Source: Pedobacter segetis (lineage in GTDB: Bacteria; Bacteroidota; Bacteroidia; Sphingobacteriales; Sphingobacteriaceae). From it: a stretch of 64,000 nt of DNA. The DNA lies in contig NZ_JAEHFY010000009.1 in NCBI RefSeq assembly GCF_016623585.1, forward strand, positions 94,073 through 158,072, in the 5' to 3' direction. Below the pieces are notes generated by a model that saw only the letters and a list, made by a program, of their open reading frames with translations, was not told where the DNA came from and searched no databases. Shown here in pieces: positions 18,087-26,092 of the stretch; the first letter of the stretch is position 1; each line of letters begins with the position of its first letter. A program made the position numbers and the translations under genes.

Positions 18087-18899
18087 TTACCGTATTTTAT
18101 GAGCTTTATCCAATTTTCTGTGACATAACGATGCGATAGTCATGATTTCAAGTGCATCTTGTTCGGTCATTACCCAGTTAGTTTTGGGAATGTGAGCAGT
18201 CGTGTTTCTAAACATTCCAAAAAAGCCGATTAGTAAATTAGCAAATCCTTTATGTTCGCTAATGTCAGTTTCGGTGGTAAAATTGTTAATGATAAGCATT
18301 GGCTTGGTTGAGGAGAATGCTTCTGAAACCAATGCGCCACCATCTGTTTTTAAATCTGCCAGATATCTTAGTCTGTCTGCAACACCCTTAGTCGTCTCAA
18401 AAACTGCGTGAAAATAATTATTGACCAAAAGCTCTGCTTTGCAATATTTGTAAATATCAGAATGTACTTCTCGTTGCTCCAGCTTTTGCTATAATGTATT
18501 TGCACGTTTTTGAGCATCGTCTATTGTCTTGGAAACTACGATATTCCTAAACTTTCCATCGGTTCCATATTCTAGGCCGATAAACGATAACGGTTGGTTT
18601 ACAGAAGTTACGATCTCAGAAAAGTAATCCGGTCCAAAAGCTAAAAATCGTGACGGATGAATTGACAATTGGATAAACTTAAGTATATCGTTTGAGTTTC
18701 CGGCATAATGTTGCTTTTGATCTAAGGCATTTACCATTCGCTTCCATTTCGTTATATCAGGCGTTGGATTATCAATTTTGCAATCATTAAGATATTTATT
18801 TATGTCCGTTCCTGATAGTCCGTCTCTTATACTACCGAGTGCCCGGCATATTGCTTCGAGAACGTGAGGCGGAATTTTGTTAATAGTTTTTCCCATCAA
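18087..18899 (-). pseudogene. TIGR02391-family (HEPN-like) gene interrupted by one amber codon
   Basis: Two open frames, 18899-18489 and 18490-18087, are in the same register and separated only by a TAG. Read through, they give one protein of about 270 residues with the whole order of the TIGR02391 (Ymh-type) family: PPHVLEAICRALGSIRDGLSG near the start, DITKWKRMVNAL, then past the stop YCKAELLVNNYFHAVFETTK, GFANLLIGFFGMFRNTTAH and LCHRKLDKAHKI. The FRNTTAH segment is a RNxxxH motif as in HEPN RNases (my inference). The downstream part remains perfectly conserved, so the stop is recent, an assembly error, or read through. It lies 20 bases after a second HEPN-like gene. Confidence 0.75.
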
Positions 18900-18919
18900 T
18901 CATTTATAATTTGATTCAT

Positions 18920-19471
18920 CTATATACTGTTCCAGTTTATGGGGATACTAACACTTACAAAAAAGTTGTTCATTAAATCATTTACAAAATCGTCGTAATC
19001 TTTAAATACAGATTTAAGTTTTTCAAATGACTCCAAACTTGCAGAGTGTATGTGAGTTTCATCTTTTGGATGCACGAGTTCATCCCGCATTTGTTTAAGA
19101 GCAATAAGCGCTTCAATTTTCGCCGAAAAATATCTTTGTTGTATTTCTTCCTTATTCCAGGTCTTTGCTATTTGTTTATACGTTTTCTTAAATTTGAAGA
19201 TCAACGAGTGTTTTCTGTCATCAAATCCTGAATATCCGTCCAAAGTGTTTAGCCCTGAAATATCTGCTTCTATTAAAGAAAACAAGCTTCTTAAACTGGC
19301 CCGGTAAAGTGCGTCAAAATTTACCTGAACCTCCTTGTAGGATTCAGTTAAATCAAGTAGTTGCATGTAGTCTTTCCGAATCAGGTTATGGATATTTTGA
19401 AATTTACCCATAACCTGTGCTGCATTAAGCATTTCAGGTAAGTTGTTATAAGACTTATTATTCGAACTCAT
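18920..19471 (-). CDS. HEPN-like hypothetical protein
   Basis: A 183-residue helical protein without a family name known to me. Residues 50 to 75 (NFDALYRASLRSLFSLIEAD) form a long helix, and LKQMRDELVHPKDE (125-138) contains R129-x4-H134, the RX4-6H signature of HEPN ribonucleases. It is the first gene of a minus-strand pair with the TIGR02391-like gene that follows after 20 bases. HEPN proteins in such islands are commonly toxins or abortive-infection effectors; no cognate MNT-type antitoxin is visible. The 343 bases upstream hold its promoter region. Confidence 0.6.
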   Translation of the reverse strand: MSSNNKSYNNLPEMLNAAQVMGKFQNIHNLIRKDYMQLLDLTESYKEVQVNFDALYRASLRSLFSLIEADISGLNTLDGYSGFDDRKHSLIFKFKKTYKQIAKTWNKEEIQQRYFSAKIEALIALKQMRDELVHPKDETHIHSASLESFEKLKSVFKDYDDFVNDLMNNFFVSVSIPINWNSI

Positions 19472-19814
19472 ATTATGTTATTTATAGCGCTCAATAAATA
19501 TCGCAACTATGTAATATAAATATTAATCTAATAATATCAATTTTTGATGTATTATCTGTATTTCCCTCGCAAGTCAATTTTGCTCGTGTTGCATCTTCCC
19601 GGGCTTAGTTGCCTGCTCTCGATATTATTCAACCAGTGATTGTATTAACCGCTACCGGAAAATCCCGGCTCTCTAGATTGCTCTAAGTGATATTCGAAGT
19701 TAGGTTTTTACCGACATCCATTAGCCCTATGGAGAATACCTTCGCAGTGGAATTAGTTGTTATCGAAAGCCAGTGTTCTTCCGACTCAAAGCTTCTAAGT
19801 CTTCTACTCTATAT
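19472..19814. other. Intergenic segment between HEPN gene and integrase
   Basis: 343 bases with no open frame of note, no tRNA and no strong hairpin. The AT-rich first 100 bases probably hold the promoter of the HEPN-like gene; the rest includes the 3' side of the integrase gene, which reads toward it. Confidence 0.4.
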
Positions 19815-21026
19815 TTATCCCAACTTACTCCTTAAAACCGCCATGTCATCACTTATTTTATGATCCAGCACCTTTGCATAAATTTGTGTTGTCTTTATGC
19901 TAGAATGCCCCATCATCTTAGCGACTGTTTCTATTGGGACACCATTATTAAGTGTCACAGTAGTTGCAAAAGTGTGTCTAGCGATATGAAAGGTTAGCAA
20001 CTTATCAATCCCACACACATCCGCAATCTCTTTTAAATACGCATTCATTTTTTGATTACTGATAACCGGCAACAATAAATCATCTACTATACATTGAGGA
20101 TGCTCTTCATATTTCTGAATAATTGAAAGTGCGGTAGGTAGTAATGGTATTCTTGAAAGGCTGTCTGTTTTTTGTCTATGCGTATGTATCCATAGATCTC
20201 CATCAATACCTTTATCAATCTCCGAACGTTTCAGTTTTCTCACATCTACATAAGCCAATCCAGTATAGCAACTGAATAAAAATATATCCCTAACCTGATC
20301 TAACCTTTCAATAGAAAACTTCTTCTCTACAAGCTTAATCAAGTCGTCTTCGTTCAAAACTACCCGATGAACTTTCTTAGTTTTCGGTTTGTAGTTTAGG
20401 TACGGGTCTACAGTTAGCCATCCGTTTCCTAAACAGATGCGTACAATCTTTCCTAAGTTCTTGATGTATTTTATTGCTGAATTGTTTGCACAGTTGCGAA
20501 CGCTCCTTAAATAATACTCGAATTCATTTAGAAACTCGAAATTGATTTTGCTTACCGGAATATCAGAAATACTATATTTCCATTCCATAAAATCACGAGT
20601 GTGCATTAAGGCGGTCTCATATCGTTGAAGAGTGCTTTTTTCAAACTCCCTTCCAATTAGACTTCTCATTTTTTCATTATGCTCTTCAAAAACAGACAGC
20701 AAAGTTCTGACCTTTTCACCTTTCCCGACAAATCTGTTTTTTAAGCTATCAGCAGTAATATGTTCTTCGTTTAAAACCATCCACTTGTGCATTTCCAAAA
20801 TCTGCGATTGTAACCCGTCCAGATGAGCATTCAAACTTTTAACGTCTTCTTTTGTGCCTGATGCTCTTCTTGCTTTTGAATTCCATTTTTTGGGGTCACA
20901 GGTTTTTCCTGTAGACGCTTCAGCTCTTTGCCCGTCGACGGTAAATCTTACATAAATAGCAACTGGACCGCTTTTGTAGTTGATTCTCTTTTTTAAGAAA
21001 AAAAGAAGGTTGAGATTAGTTCTCAT
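19815..21026 (-). CDS. Tyrosine site-specific integrase of the island
   Basis: A 403-residue phage-type integrase with the Bacteroidota layout: arm DNA-binding domain (about 1-95, with YKSGPVAIYVRFTVDG and WNSKARR), SAM-like core-binding domain (105-200) and catalytic domain (215-400). Catalytic residues seen: HIARH with His347 and Arg350, GHSS with His374, and nucleophile Tyr383 in QIYAKV; Lys286 in RQKT is the likely beta-hairpin lysine. The first arginine is absent: TGLAYVD carries Ala258 where TGLRxxD is usual, as in the CTnDOT-like subgroup. It lies about 250 bases from the 3' end of tRNA-Asp, the expected place for the integrase of an element inserted there. Confidence 0.88.
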   Translation of the reverse strand: MRTNLNLLFFLKKRINYKSGPVAIYVRFTVDGQRAEASTGKTCDPKKWNSKARRASGTKEDVKSLNAHLDGLQSQILEMHKWMVLNEEHITADSLKNRFVGKGEKVRTLLSVFEEHNEKMRSLIGREFEKSTLQRYETALMHTRDFMEWKYSISDIPVSKINFEFLNEFEYYLRSVRNCANNSAIKYIKNLGKIVRICLGNGWLTVDPYLNYKPKTKKVHRVVLNEDDLIKLVEKKFSIERLDQVRDIFLFSCYTGLAYVDVRKLKRSEIDKGIDGDLWIHTHRQKTDSLSRIPLLPTALSIIQKYEEHPQCIVDDLLLPVISNQKMNAYLKEIADVCGIDKLLTFHIARHTFATTVTLNNGVPIETVAKMMGHSSIKTTQIYAKVLDHKISDDMAVLRSKLG

Positions 21027-21219
21027 TATTAAATGATTTAAAGTGTAACAAAAATATCAATTCTGTCAATCACATTCAAGATGTTTAGCTATTGAACATC
21101 TTATAAATCAGTTGCTTATGAGGTTTCTGGTGAGCATTGATATTGTTTATTTATGCTCACCGAATTGCTCACCTTTTTTATGGTGAATTTTGAATAATTT
21201 GGTGTTTTCAGTTAAACAA

Positions 21220-21252
21220 AAAAGCCTGTAAATGATTAATTTACAGGCTTTT
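21220..21252 (-). terminator. Terminator of tRNA-Asp
   Basis: A perfect 14-bp inverted repeat, AAAAGCCTGTAAAT (21220-21233) and ATTTACAGGCTTTT (21239-21252), with a 5-base loop and flanking A/T runs on both sides. It lies 25 bases past the 3' end of tRNA-Asp in the direction of transcription and is a classic intrinsic terminator. It may act in both directions and so also shield the tRNA from the island. Confidence 0.85.
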
Positions 21253-21276
21253 AGTTGTTTTTAACATTGTTTTTAG

Positions 21277-21350
21277 CGGAATGGACGGGACTCGAACCCG
21301 CGACCTCCTGCGTGACAGGCAGGCATTCTAACCAGCTGAACTACCACTCC
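21277..21350 (-). tRNA. tRNA-Asp (GUC)
   Basis: Read on the minus strand, 74 bases fold as a complete tRNA: acceptor stem GGAGTGG/CCATTCC, anticodon loop CTGTCAC with anticodon GTC (Asp), and T-arm GCGGGTTCGAGTCCCGT. The discriminator is G and CCA is not encoded. Its 3' end faces the integrase and island, so it is the likely attachment site. It has its own promoter between it and the 3' end of prfA. Confidence 0.96.
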
Positions 21351-21410
21351 GTTTGGTTAAAAACTTATATTAAATTTTTAATTTTTACCCTTACCTTGCG
21401 TTAGGGAGTG

Positions 21411-21440
21411 CAAATATAGACAAAAGGAGCTAACTCCAAA
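21411..21440 (-). promoter_or_regulatory. Promoter of tRNA-Asp (TTTG-N18-TATATTTG)
   Basis: On the minus strand, TTTG (21440-21437) and TATATTTG (21418-21411) are separated by 18 bases, matching the Bacteroidota primary-sigma consensus TTTG...TAnnTTTG exactly. The tRNA begins about 60 bases downstream. Confidence 0.7.
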
Positions 21441-21455
21441 ATTTATTTTCAAAAA

Positions 21456-22529
21456 TTATTCTGTTGAGCCTTCTTTTAATTTTTCCGCATTTTCTGCAAA
21501 CTGTAAAGCTTCTAAAATCTCTGTTAAATCGCCGTTCATAACGGCAGGCAAGTTATAGGTAGTAAGCCCAATGCGGTGCTCTGTTACCCTTCCTTGCGGA
21601 TAATTGTAGGTTCTTATCTTTGCAGAACGGTCTCCGGTAGAAACCATCGTTTTACGTTTGCTGGCAATCGCTTCGTTATGTTTTGCCAGCTCACGCTCGT
21701 ATAACTTGCTGCGCAACATTTCCATTGCCCGCTCGCGGTTTCCTAATTGCGAGCGCTCAATCTGGCAAACCACCACAATTCCAGAAGGCCTGTGCGTTAA
21801 CTGTACTTTAGTTTCTACCTTGTTCACATTTTGTCCTCCTGCACCACCAGATCTAGAGGTCTGCAAATCTACATCGGCAGGGTTAATATAAACATCCACA
21901 TCCTCGGCCTCTGGCAAAACCGCCACGGAAGCAGCTGAGGTATGCACCCTGCCCTGTGTTTCTGTATCTGGTACACGTTGCACACGGTGCACACCCGATT
22001 CATATTTTAAAACGCCGTAAACATCCTCGCCTATTACCTTAAAAATCACCTCCTTATAGCCGCCGTTTGTTCCTTCTGTAACTTCTAATGTTTCGCATCG
22101 CCAACCCCTTCCCTCACAATAACGCACATACATACGGTAAAGGTCCCCAGCAAAAATAGCCGCCTCGTCTCCACCTGTACCTCCTCTTATCTCTACTATG
22201 GCATCTTTCTCGTCGCCTTCTTCTTTGGGGATCAGCATCAAACGGATCTTGGCTTCCAGTTCTTCCTTCTCTGGCAAAAGCAGGTCTAGTTCATCTTTTG
22301 CCATCTCCCTAAACTCTTGGTCTTTCTCGTTGGCCAAAATGTCTTTGTTAGACTCGATATTGCTCACCACATCCCTATAAATATAATATTGGTCCACGAT
22401 CAAACCTAGGTCTTTATATTCTTTGCTCAATTGCGCAAAACGCTTCATATCCTGGGTAACCTCGGGGCTACTCAGTTCTATCTCAACATCGTCTCTTCTT
22501 TGCTTAATCGCTTCTAATTTCTCTAACAT
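21456..22529 (-). CDS. prfA: Peptide chain release factor 1
   Basis: A 357-residue class I release factor that ends translation at UAA and UAG. The peptidyl-transferase GGQ motif is at residues 231-233 within SGGAGGQNVNKVET. The codon-recognition region reads HRVQRVPDTETQGRVHTSA with PDT at 187-189, corresponding to the PxT motif of RF1; RF2 would show SPF. Length is normal for the family. It is a core gene, so it marks the chromosome side of the tRNA-Asp junction. Because RF1 reads UAG, the amber stop in the nearby TIGR02391-like gene should be a real stop in this cell. Confidence 0.97.
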   Translation of the reverse strand: MLEKLEAIKQRRDDVEIELSSPEVTQDMKRFAQLSKEYKDLGLIVDQYYIYRDVVSNIESNKDILANEKDQEFREMAKDELDLLLPEKEELEAKIRLMLIPKEEGDEKDAIVEIRGGTGGDEAAIFAGDLYRMYVRYCEGRGWRCETLEVTEGTNGGYKEVIFKVIGEDVYGVLKYESGVHRVQRVPDTETQGRVHTSAASVAVLPEAEDVDVYINPADVDLQTSRSGGAGGQNVNKVETKVQLTHRPSGIVVVCQIERSQLGNRERAMEMLRSKLYERELAKHNEAIASKRKTMVSTGDRSAKIRTYNYPQGRVTEHRIGLTTYNLPAVMNGDLTEILEALQFAENAEKLKEGSTE

Positions 22530-22649
22530 TTTTTATTTTGAAAATGGCCAGCGAAAAGGCTGGCAGGTTATGTTCTTTTGGTTTCTGTTTAGATTGTAAA
22601 TAGCTTAAAATAAAACTAATAGATTTTAAAAATTATTTGGTCGTTTCAA

Positions 22650-22668
22650 TCCCGAATTAAATTCGGGA
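22650..22668. repeat. Palindrome at the edge of the repeat cluster
   Basis: TCCCGAATTAAATTCGGGA is a perfect 19-base palindrome around a single central base, located between prfA and the tandem-repeat tract. A related half (TCCCGAATTACAGG) recurs just after the tract near 22863, so the two may mark the ends of a mobile repeat unit. Confidence 0.45.
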
Positions 22669-22725
22669 CAGGCTACGCTTTTCGCTATATCTTTTTTTTG
22701 TCCTTCCACTCTCTCTTAAACCATC

Positions 22726-22850
22726 TCTTCGATTCCCTCTTCGACTCCCTCTTCGACTCCGCTCAGAGTGACAATGCTCAGAGTGGCAATACGCAGAGTG
22801 ACAATGCTCTGAGTGGCGATGCGCAGAGTGAAAATGCTCAGGACGACAGA
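22726..22850. repeat. Tandem repeats of 12 and 15 bases (REP-like)
   Basis: Three 12-base units of the form TCTTCGAYTCCC (22726-22761) run into six 15-base units of the form GCTCAGAGTGACAAT (22761-22850) with few changes per unit. The word CTTCGACTCCGCTCAGAGTGACA is split here across both arrays and is of the type found scattered between genes in many Bacteroidota genomes. Because both unit lengths are multiples of three, both strands stay open as repetitive reading frames, but no start, composition or homology supports a protein. Confidence 0.8.
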
Positions 22851-22995
22851 AAAAAAAGCCTTCCCGAATTACAGGCGGGGATACCGCATCAATCATTAGC
22901 GCAAAAAACATTTCCGCTAGATATAAATTCTTAAAAAGAACCATTTTACTTTAAAAATAAATTTTATCCAACAAAAGACATCATGAACTAGCGGC

Positions 22996-23826
22996 TCAAT
23001 TATTTTTAACAGCCCACAAAGTTATATCTTTTTCCTTTAAAATTACCAGTCGGTTAAACCTAAGTGCGGCATCTATAAATGGTTCTTTGATCGGCAGATC
23101 AATTTTTGACAATGAATAGGTATTTATGTTATATTTCATCAAAGATTTGTCTTTCATAAAATATATTTCTTTATCATTTACTTCAAAGTTCTTCTGGGGG
23201 TAAATAACGGCCGTTTTGTAGAAATTCCCAAAACGATCAAAAATCCTAACGCCTTCCTTTTGATCATTCAGGTAAATATAATCGTCATCTGTGAGCATAA
23301 AATTGGCTTGCATATCAAAACCGTTTCTTTGATAGATGTTCCCGCTCTTCAAATCATCAATAAAATTATTGCTCAGTTTTCTTAGCTCTCTGTTAATTTG
23401 ATCATAAACCCAAAGGCCATTGTTGTTTGCAGAAGCAACTAAAGTGATTTGCAAATTTGGGTTTTGGTTAAAGGTAAACTTGCTTATCTCGCTCAAATTA
23501 TTGTTCAAAACCACAATTTGCTGGTAAGTTTGATAATATAATATTACCCTTAGAGGATCTGTAACATCTATTTGGCTTACTTCCCCAAAAGTTTTGTTGG
23601 TATAATTCCAAAGAAACTTACCTTGCGGGCTAAATTTTAGAACTTCGTTTTTTGGCGTAACCACAAACAGGTTGCCCAAATTATCTAAGGTAACTATTTT
23701 GGCAACGGTATCTATTTTGGCAATGAATTGATATTCTTGCGCATCAACTTTCAAAGAAATTGAAACCATCAACAAATAAAAGAAGATCATCATCTTGAAA
23801 GGCTGCCAGGAGTTTTGTTTTATCAT
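22996..23826 (-). CDS. Secreted beta-propeller-like protein
   Basis: A 276-residue protein with an N-terminal signal peptide (hydrophobic FKMMIFFYLLMVSISL, cleavage likely after VDA before QEYQF). The mature part is built of short beta repeats such as VTLDNLGNLFVVTPKNEVLK and GVRIFDRFGNFYKTAV, the pattern of NHL/WD-type propeller blades. No catalytic residues are evident. It overlaps the LpxH-like gene by 4 bases and is cotranscribed with it; this pairing looks like a conserved Bacteroidota arrangement, but the function is unknown. Confidence 0.65.
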   Translation of the reverse strand: MIKQNSWQPFKMMIFFYLLMVSISLKVDAQEYQFIAKIDTVAKIVTLDNLGNLFVVTPKNEVLKFSPQGKFLWNYTNKTFGEVSQIDVTDPLRVILYYQTYQQIVVLNNNLSEISKFTFNQNPNLQITLVASANNNGLWVYDQINRELRKLSNNFIDDLKSGNIYQRNGFDMQANFMLTDDDYIYLNDQKEGVRIFDRFGNFYKTAVIYPQKNFEVNDKEIYFMKDKSLMKYNINTYSLSKIDLPIKEPFIDAALRFNRLVILKEKDITLWAVKNN

Positions 23827-24617
23827 TTATTTGGTTCAAAATGAAGCAATTCCAATTTCTCTGTATCCAATTTGGCATAGCTGGTATAATTTACCCATTC
23901 GCCAAGGTTAACGTATTTGGTTTCTTCGTTAATATCTATCATTACCGGGTAGTGGCGATGTCCCAATATTATATAATCAAAACGGCCATGTTCTTTAAAC
24001 AAAGTTTGCGAATAAGCCTTTACCCATTCTTCTTCTCTTTCTAAAAACCTTTTGCCTTCTCTTTTATTACCGGCCAATCTGCTTTTTTTGCTCCAAAAAT
24101 TTGCGATCCCTATGCCTAAATTTGGGTGTAGCCTCGCAAAAAGCCATTGGCAAAACCTGCTCCTAAAAAAAACCTTCAATAATTTATAAGCATGGTCTCC
24201 TGCCCCTAAGCCATCGCCATGGTGCAGAAACAGCCTTTTTCCGTTAGCTTCCAAAATAAATTCGTTACTAATAACGGTTGCGCCCAGTTCTTTCTCAAAA
24301 TAATCGAAAACCCACATATCATGGTTGCCTTTAAAGAGATAAATCTTTACTCCAAGATCGCTCAACTCCGCCAATTTGCCCTGTAAGCGGATATAGCCCT
24401 TGGGGATCACGGTACTGTACTCAAACCAAAAATCAAATACATCGCCCAACAAAAAAACAGCTTTTGCATCTGCTTTGATAAAATCTAACCAAGCCACGAT
24501 CTTAGCCTCCCTTTCCCTGCTGTTTTGATAAGTTGGAGCGCCTAAATGAAAATCGGAGGCAAAATAATAATGCTGTTTTTCCAAAAGAATGAAAATTATA
24601 AAAGCCAAAATTATCAA
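23823..24617 (-). CDS. UDP-2,3-diacylglucosamine diphosphatase-like metallophosphoesterase
   Basis: A calcineurin-like phosphoesterase of LpxH type, which cleaves UDP-2,3-diacylglucosamine to lipid X in lipid A synthesis at the inner membrane. Metal-site motifs in order: SDFHLG, LLGDVFDFW, KGNHD, HHGDG and GHRH; the spacing matches the LpxH/LpxI-replacing family in Bacteroidota. The frame opens at ATG 24617 with a hydrophobic leader (MIILAFIIFIL) not usual for the family; a TTG at 24584 gives LEKQHYYFASDFHLG and may be the true start. Length of about 253-264 residues is typical. Confidence 0.82.
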   Translation of the reverse strand: MIILAFIIFILLEKQHYYFASDFHLGAPTYQNSREREAKIVAWLDFIKADAKAVFLLGDVFDFWFEYSTVIPKGYIRLQGKLAELSDLGVKIYLFKGNHDMWVFDYFEKELGATVISNEFILEANGKRLFLHHGDGLGAGDHAYKLLKVFFRSRFCQWLFARLHPNLGIGIANFWSKKSRLAGNKREGKRFLEREEEWVKAYSQTLFKEHGRFDYIILGHRHYPVMIDINEETKYVNLGEWVNYTSYAKLDTEKLELLHFEPNK

Positions 24618-24868
24618 AATAATTTGTAACCTTATTTCTTCATGAAACCTATTGTTTGCTTTATTTCCGTTTTATGATGCAGGTTGCCAAAAGGCAAAAA
24701 ACCAATGCTGCCAATTTCCCTAAAACTAGCTGCCAGACCCAAAATCTGGCAATTGCATCAACAAATTAAAAAAACATCCTTCCTGATACCTCGCTTTACA
24801 TAATGCCGAAGTTACCAAACAAATTTAACCCTGCGTAACCCTTATTTTAAATCTATTTTTTACCTTAG

Positions 24869-24888
24869 CCGTTATTAACCGTTATAAT
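24869..24888 (-). promoter_or_regulatory. Candidate operator of the GntR rhamnose regulator, site 1
   Basis: The minus strand reads TATAACGGTTAATAACGG, two ATAACRG half sites 10 bases apart. It overlaps the ATG of the regulator gene and lies immediately after a -7-like box TACCTTAG (24861-24868). The same tandem motif, 14 of 18 bases identical, occurs upstream of rhaT. The position suggests autorepression. Confidence 0.55.
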
Positions 24889-25924
24889 GAAGGCCGAAGA
24901 TTTTTTCAAGTACATTTTTATAGACGAATATTCTGCCACTCCAAAATACCTTCAGTTGAGCAATTCTATTATTGCGGCAGTAGAAAACGGTAACTTTAAA
25001 AAAGAAGATATCTTACCTTCTATCAATGAATTAAGCTACGTTTTAGAAATATCAAGAGATACGGCAGAGAAGGGCTACCGCTACCTAAAAAAAAGGAGCG
25101 TAATCGTTTCTGTACCGGGCAAAGGATTTTATATTGCCAACACAAATTTTAAAAAGCAGATAAAAGTCTTTTTATTGTTCAATAAATTATCGGCCCACAA
25201 AAAGATTATTTATGATTCTTTTGTCTCTGCCTTGGGCGATGATGTTTCTATTGATTTTTATATCTACAACAATGATTTTGCGCTTTTTAAAAAGCTGATA
25301 CAGAACAAGCACACAGATTATACGCATTATATCATTATCCCTCATTTTGTAGAGGGCGGAGAAAACGCCCATGAGATCATCAACACTTTGCCCGCCAACA
25401 AGCTTATTATCTTAGATAAAAAAGCGGGGAGTAAAATTAATCCCTGCTCTTCTATTTATGAGAATTTTGAGAAAGACATCTATGGCGCACTAACTGATGC
25501 GAAAGAGGCCTTGATGAAGTATCAAACCTTAAAAATAATATTCCCAGAAAAGAGTTATTTCTCAAAAGATATCATAAATGGCTTTAGGCAGTTTTGCCAA
25601 CAGTATGCCTTTAACCACGCTATCGTAAAAAACATCCAAACAGAGACCATTTCTACAGGCGAGGTTTACATCAACCTGATGGAAGATGACCTTGTGATAT
25701 TGATAGAGCGCATCATTTCCTTAGGCTTAAAAATAGGGCAAGATGTAGGTGTTATATCGTACAATGAAACCCCGCTTAAAAAGCTGCTTTTGAACGGGAT
25801 CACTACCGTTTCTACTGATTTTAAATGGATGGGCACCATGGCAGCCGAATTAGTAAAGAAAAGCCCATCTAGCCCTAGCGATATTGAAGTCCCCTTTTAT
25901 TTAACGCTCCGCTCCTCTTTATAA
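24887..25924 (+). CDS. GntR-family transcriptional regulator of rhamnose genes
   Basis: A 345-residue regulator. Residues 15-85 form a GntR winged helix (YLQLSNSIIAAVENGNF, ILPSINELSYVLEISRDTAE, then the wing SVPGKGFYI). Residues 95-345 look like a periplasmic-binding-protein type 1 (LacI-like) ligand domain, ending with GVISYNETPLKKLL and GVITTVST-like strands. This GntR-LacI hybrid layout is common for sugar regulators in Bacteroidota. It is transcribed in the same direction as the rhamnose genes that follow after 168 bases, so L-rhamnose or a pathway intermediate is the likely inducer. Shared operator-like motifs stand at its own start and before rhaT. Confidence 0.82.
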   Translation: MKAEDFFKYIFIDEYSATPKYLQLSNSIIAAVENGNFKKEDILPSINELSYVLEISRDTAEKGYRYLKKRSVIVSVPGKGFYIANTNFKKQIKVFLLFNKLSAHKKIIYDSFVSALGDDVSIDFYIYNNDFALFKKLIQNKHTDYTHYIIIPHFVEGGENAHEIINTLPANKLIILDKKAGSKINPCSSIYENFEKDIYGALTDAKEALMKYQTLKIIFPEKSYFSKDIINGFRQFCQQYAFNHAIVKNIQTETISTGEVYINLMEDDLVILIERIISLGLKIGQDVGVISYNETPLKKLLLNGITTVSTDFKWMGTMAAELVKKSPSSPSDIEVPFYLTLRSSL

Positions 25925-26004
25925 CCCTCCCATCATCCCAATGAAGGTTAACATCTTCAAATCTCCCTCAAAAAAAATCATTTTTTTAAGAATTAAGGCA
26001 ACAT

Positions 26005-26049
26005 CATAACAGTTCATAACAGTTCTGTAAGCAATGATCAGTAGTTTAG
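26005..26049 (+). promoter_or_regulatory. Candidate operator and promoter of rhaT operon, site 2
   Basis: CATAACAGTT is repeated exactly twice in tandem (26005-26014 and 26015-26024). A -7-like box TAGTTTAG (26042-26049) follows, placing the repeats over the expected -33 region. The motif matches the one at the start of the GntR gene. A repressor bound here would block the rhaT promoter. Confidence 0.55.
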
Positions 26050-26092
26050 CGTTACCAATAATTTTAAAATAAACTTAAACAACAAATAATAT

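Noticed and set aside
22726..22850. CRISPR-like array
   Set aside because: Units are contiguous 12- and 15-base repeats without spacers and there are no cas genes.
22657..22944. Open frames on both strands over the repeat cluster (95 residues minus, 78 residues plus)
   Set aside because: They are His/Ser/Glu or Asp/Ser/Gln repeats forced by the 12- and 15-base tandem units, both multiples of three; no start context or family supports a protein.
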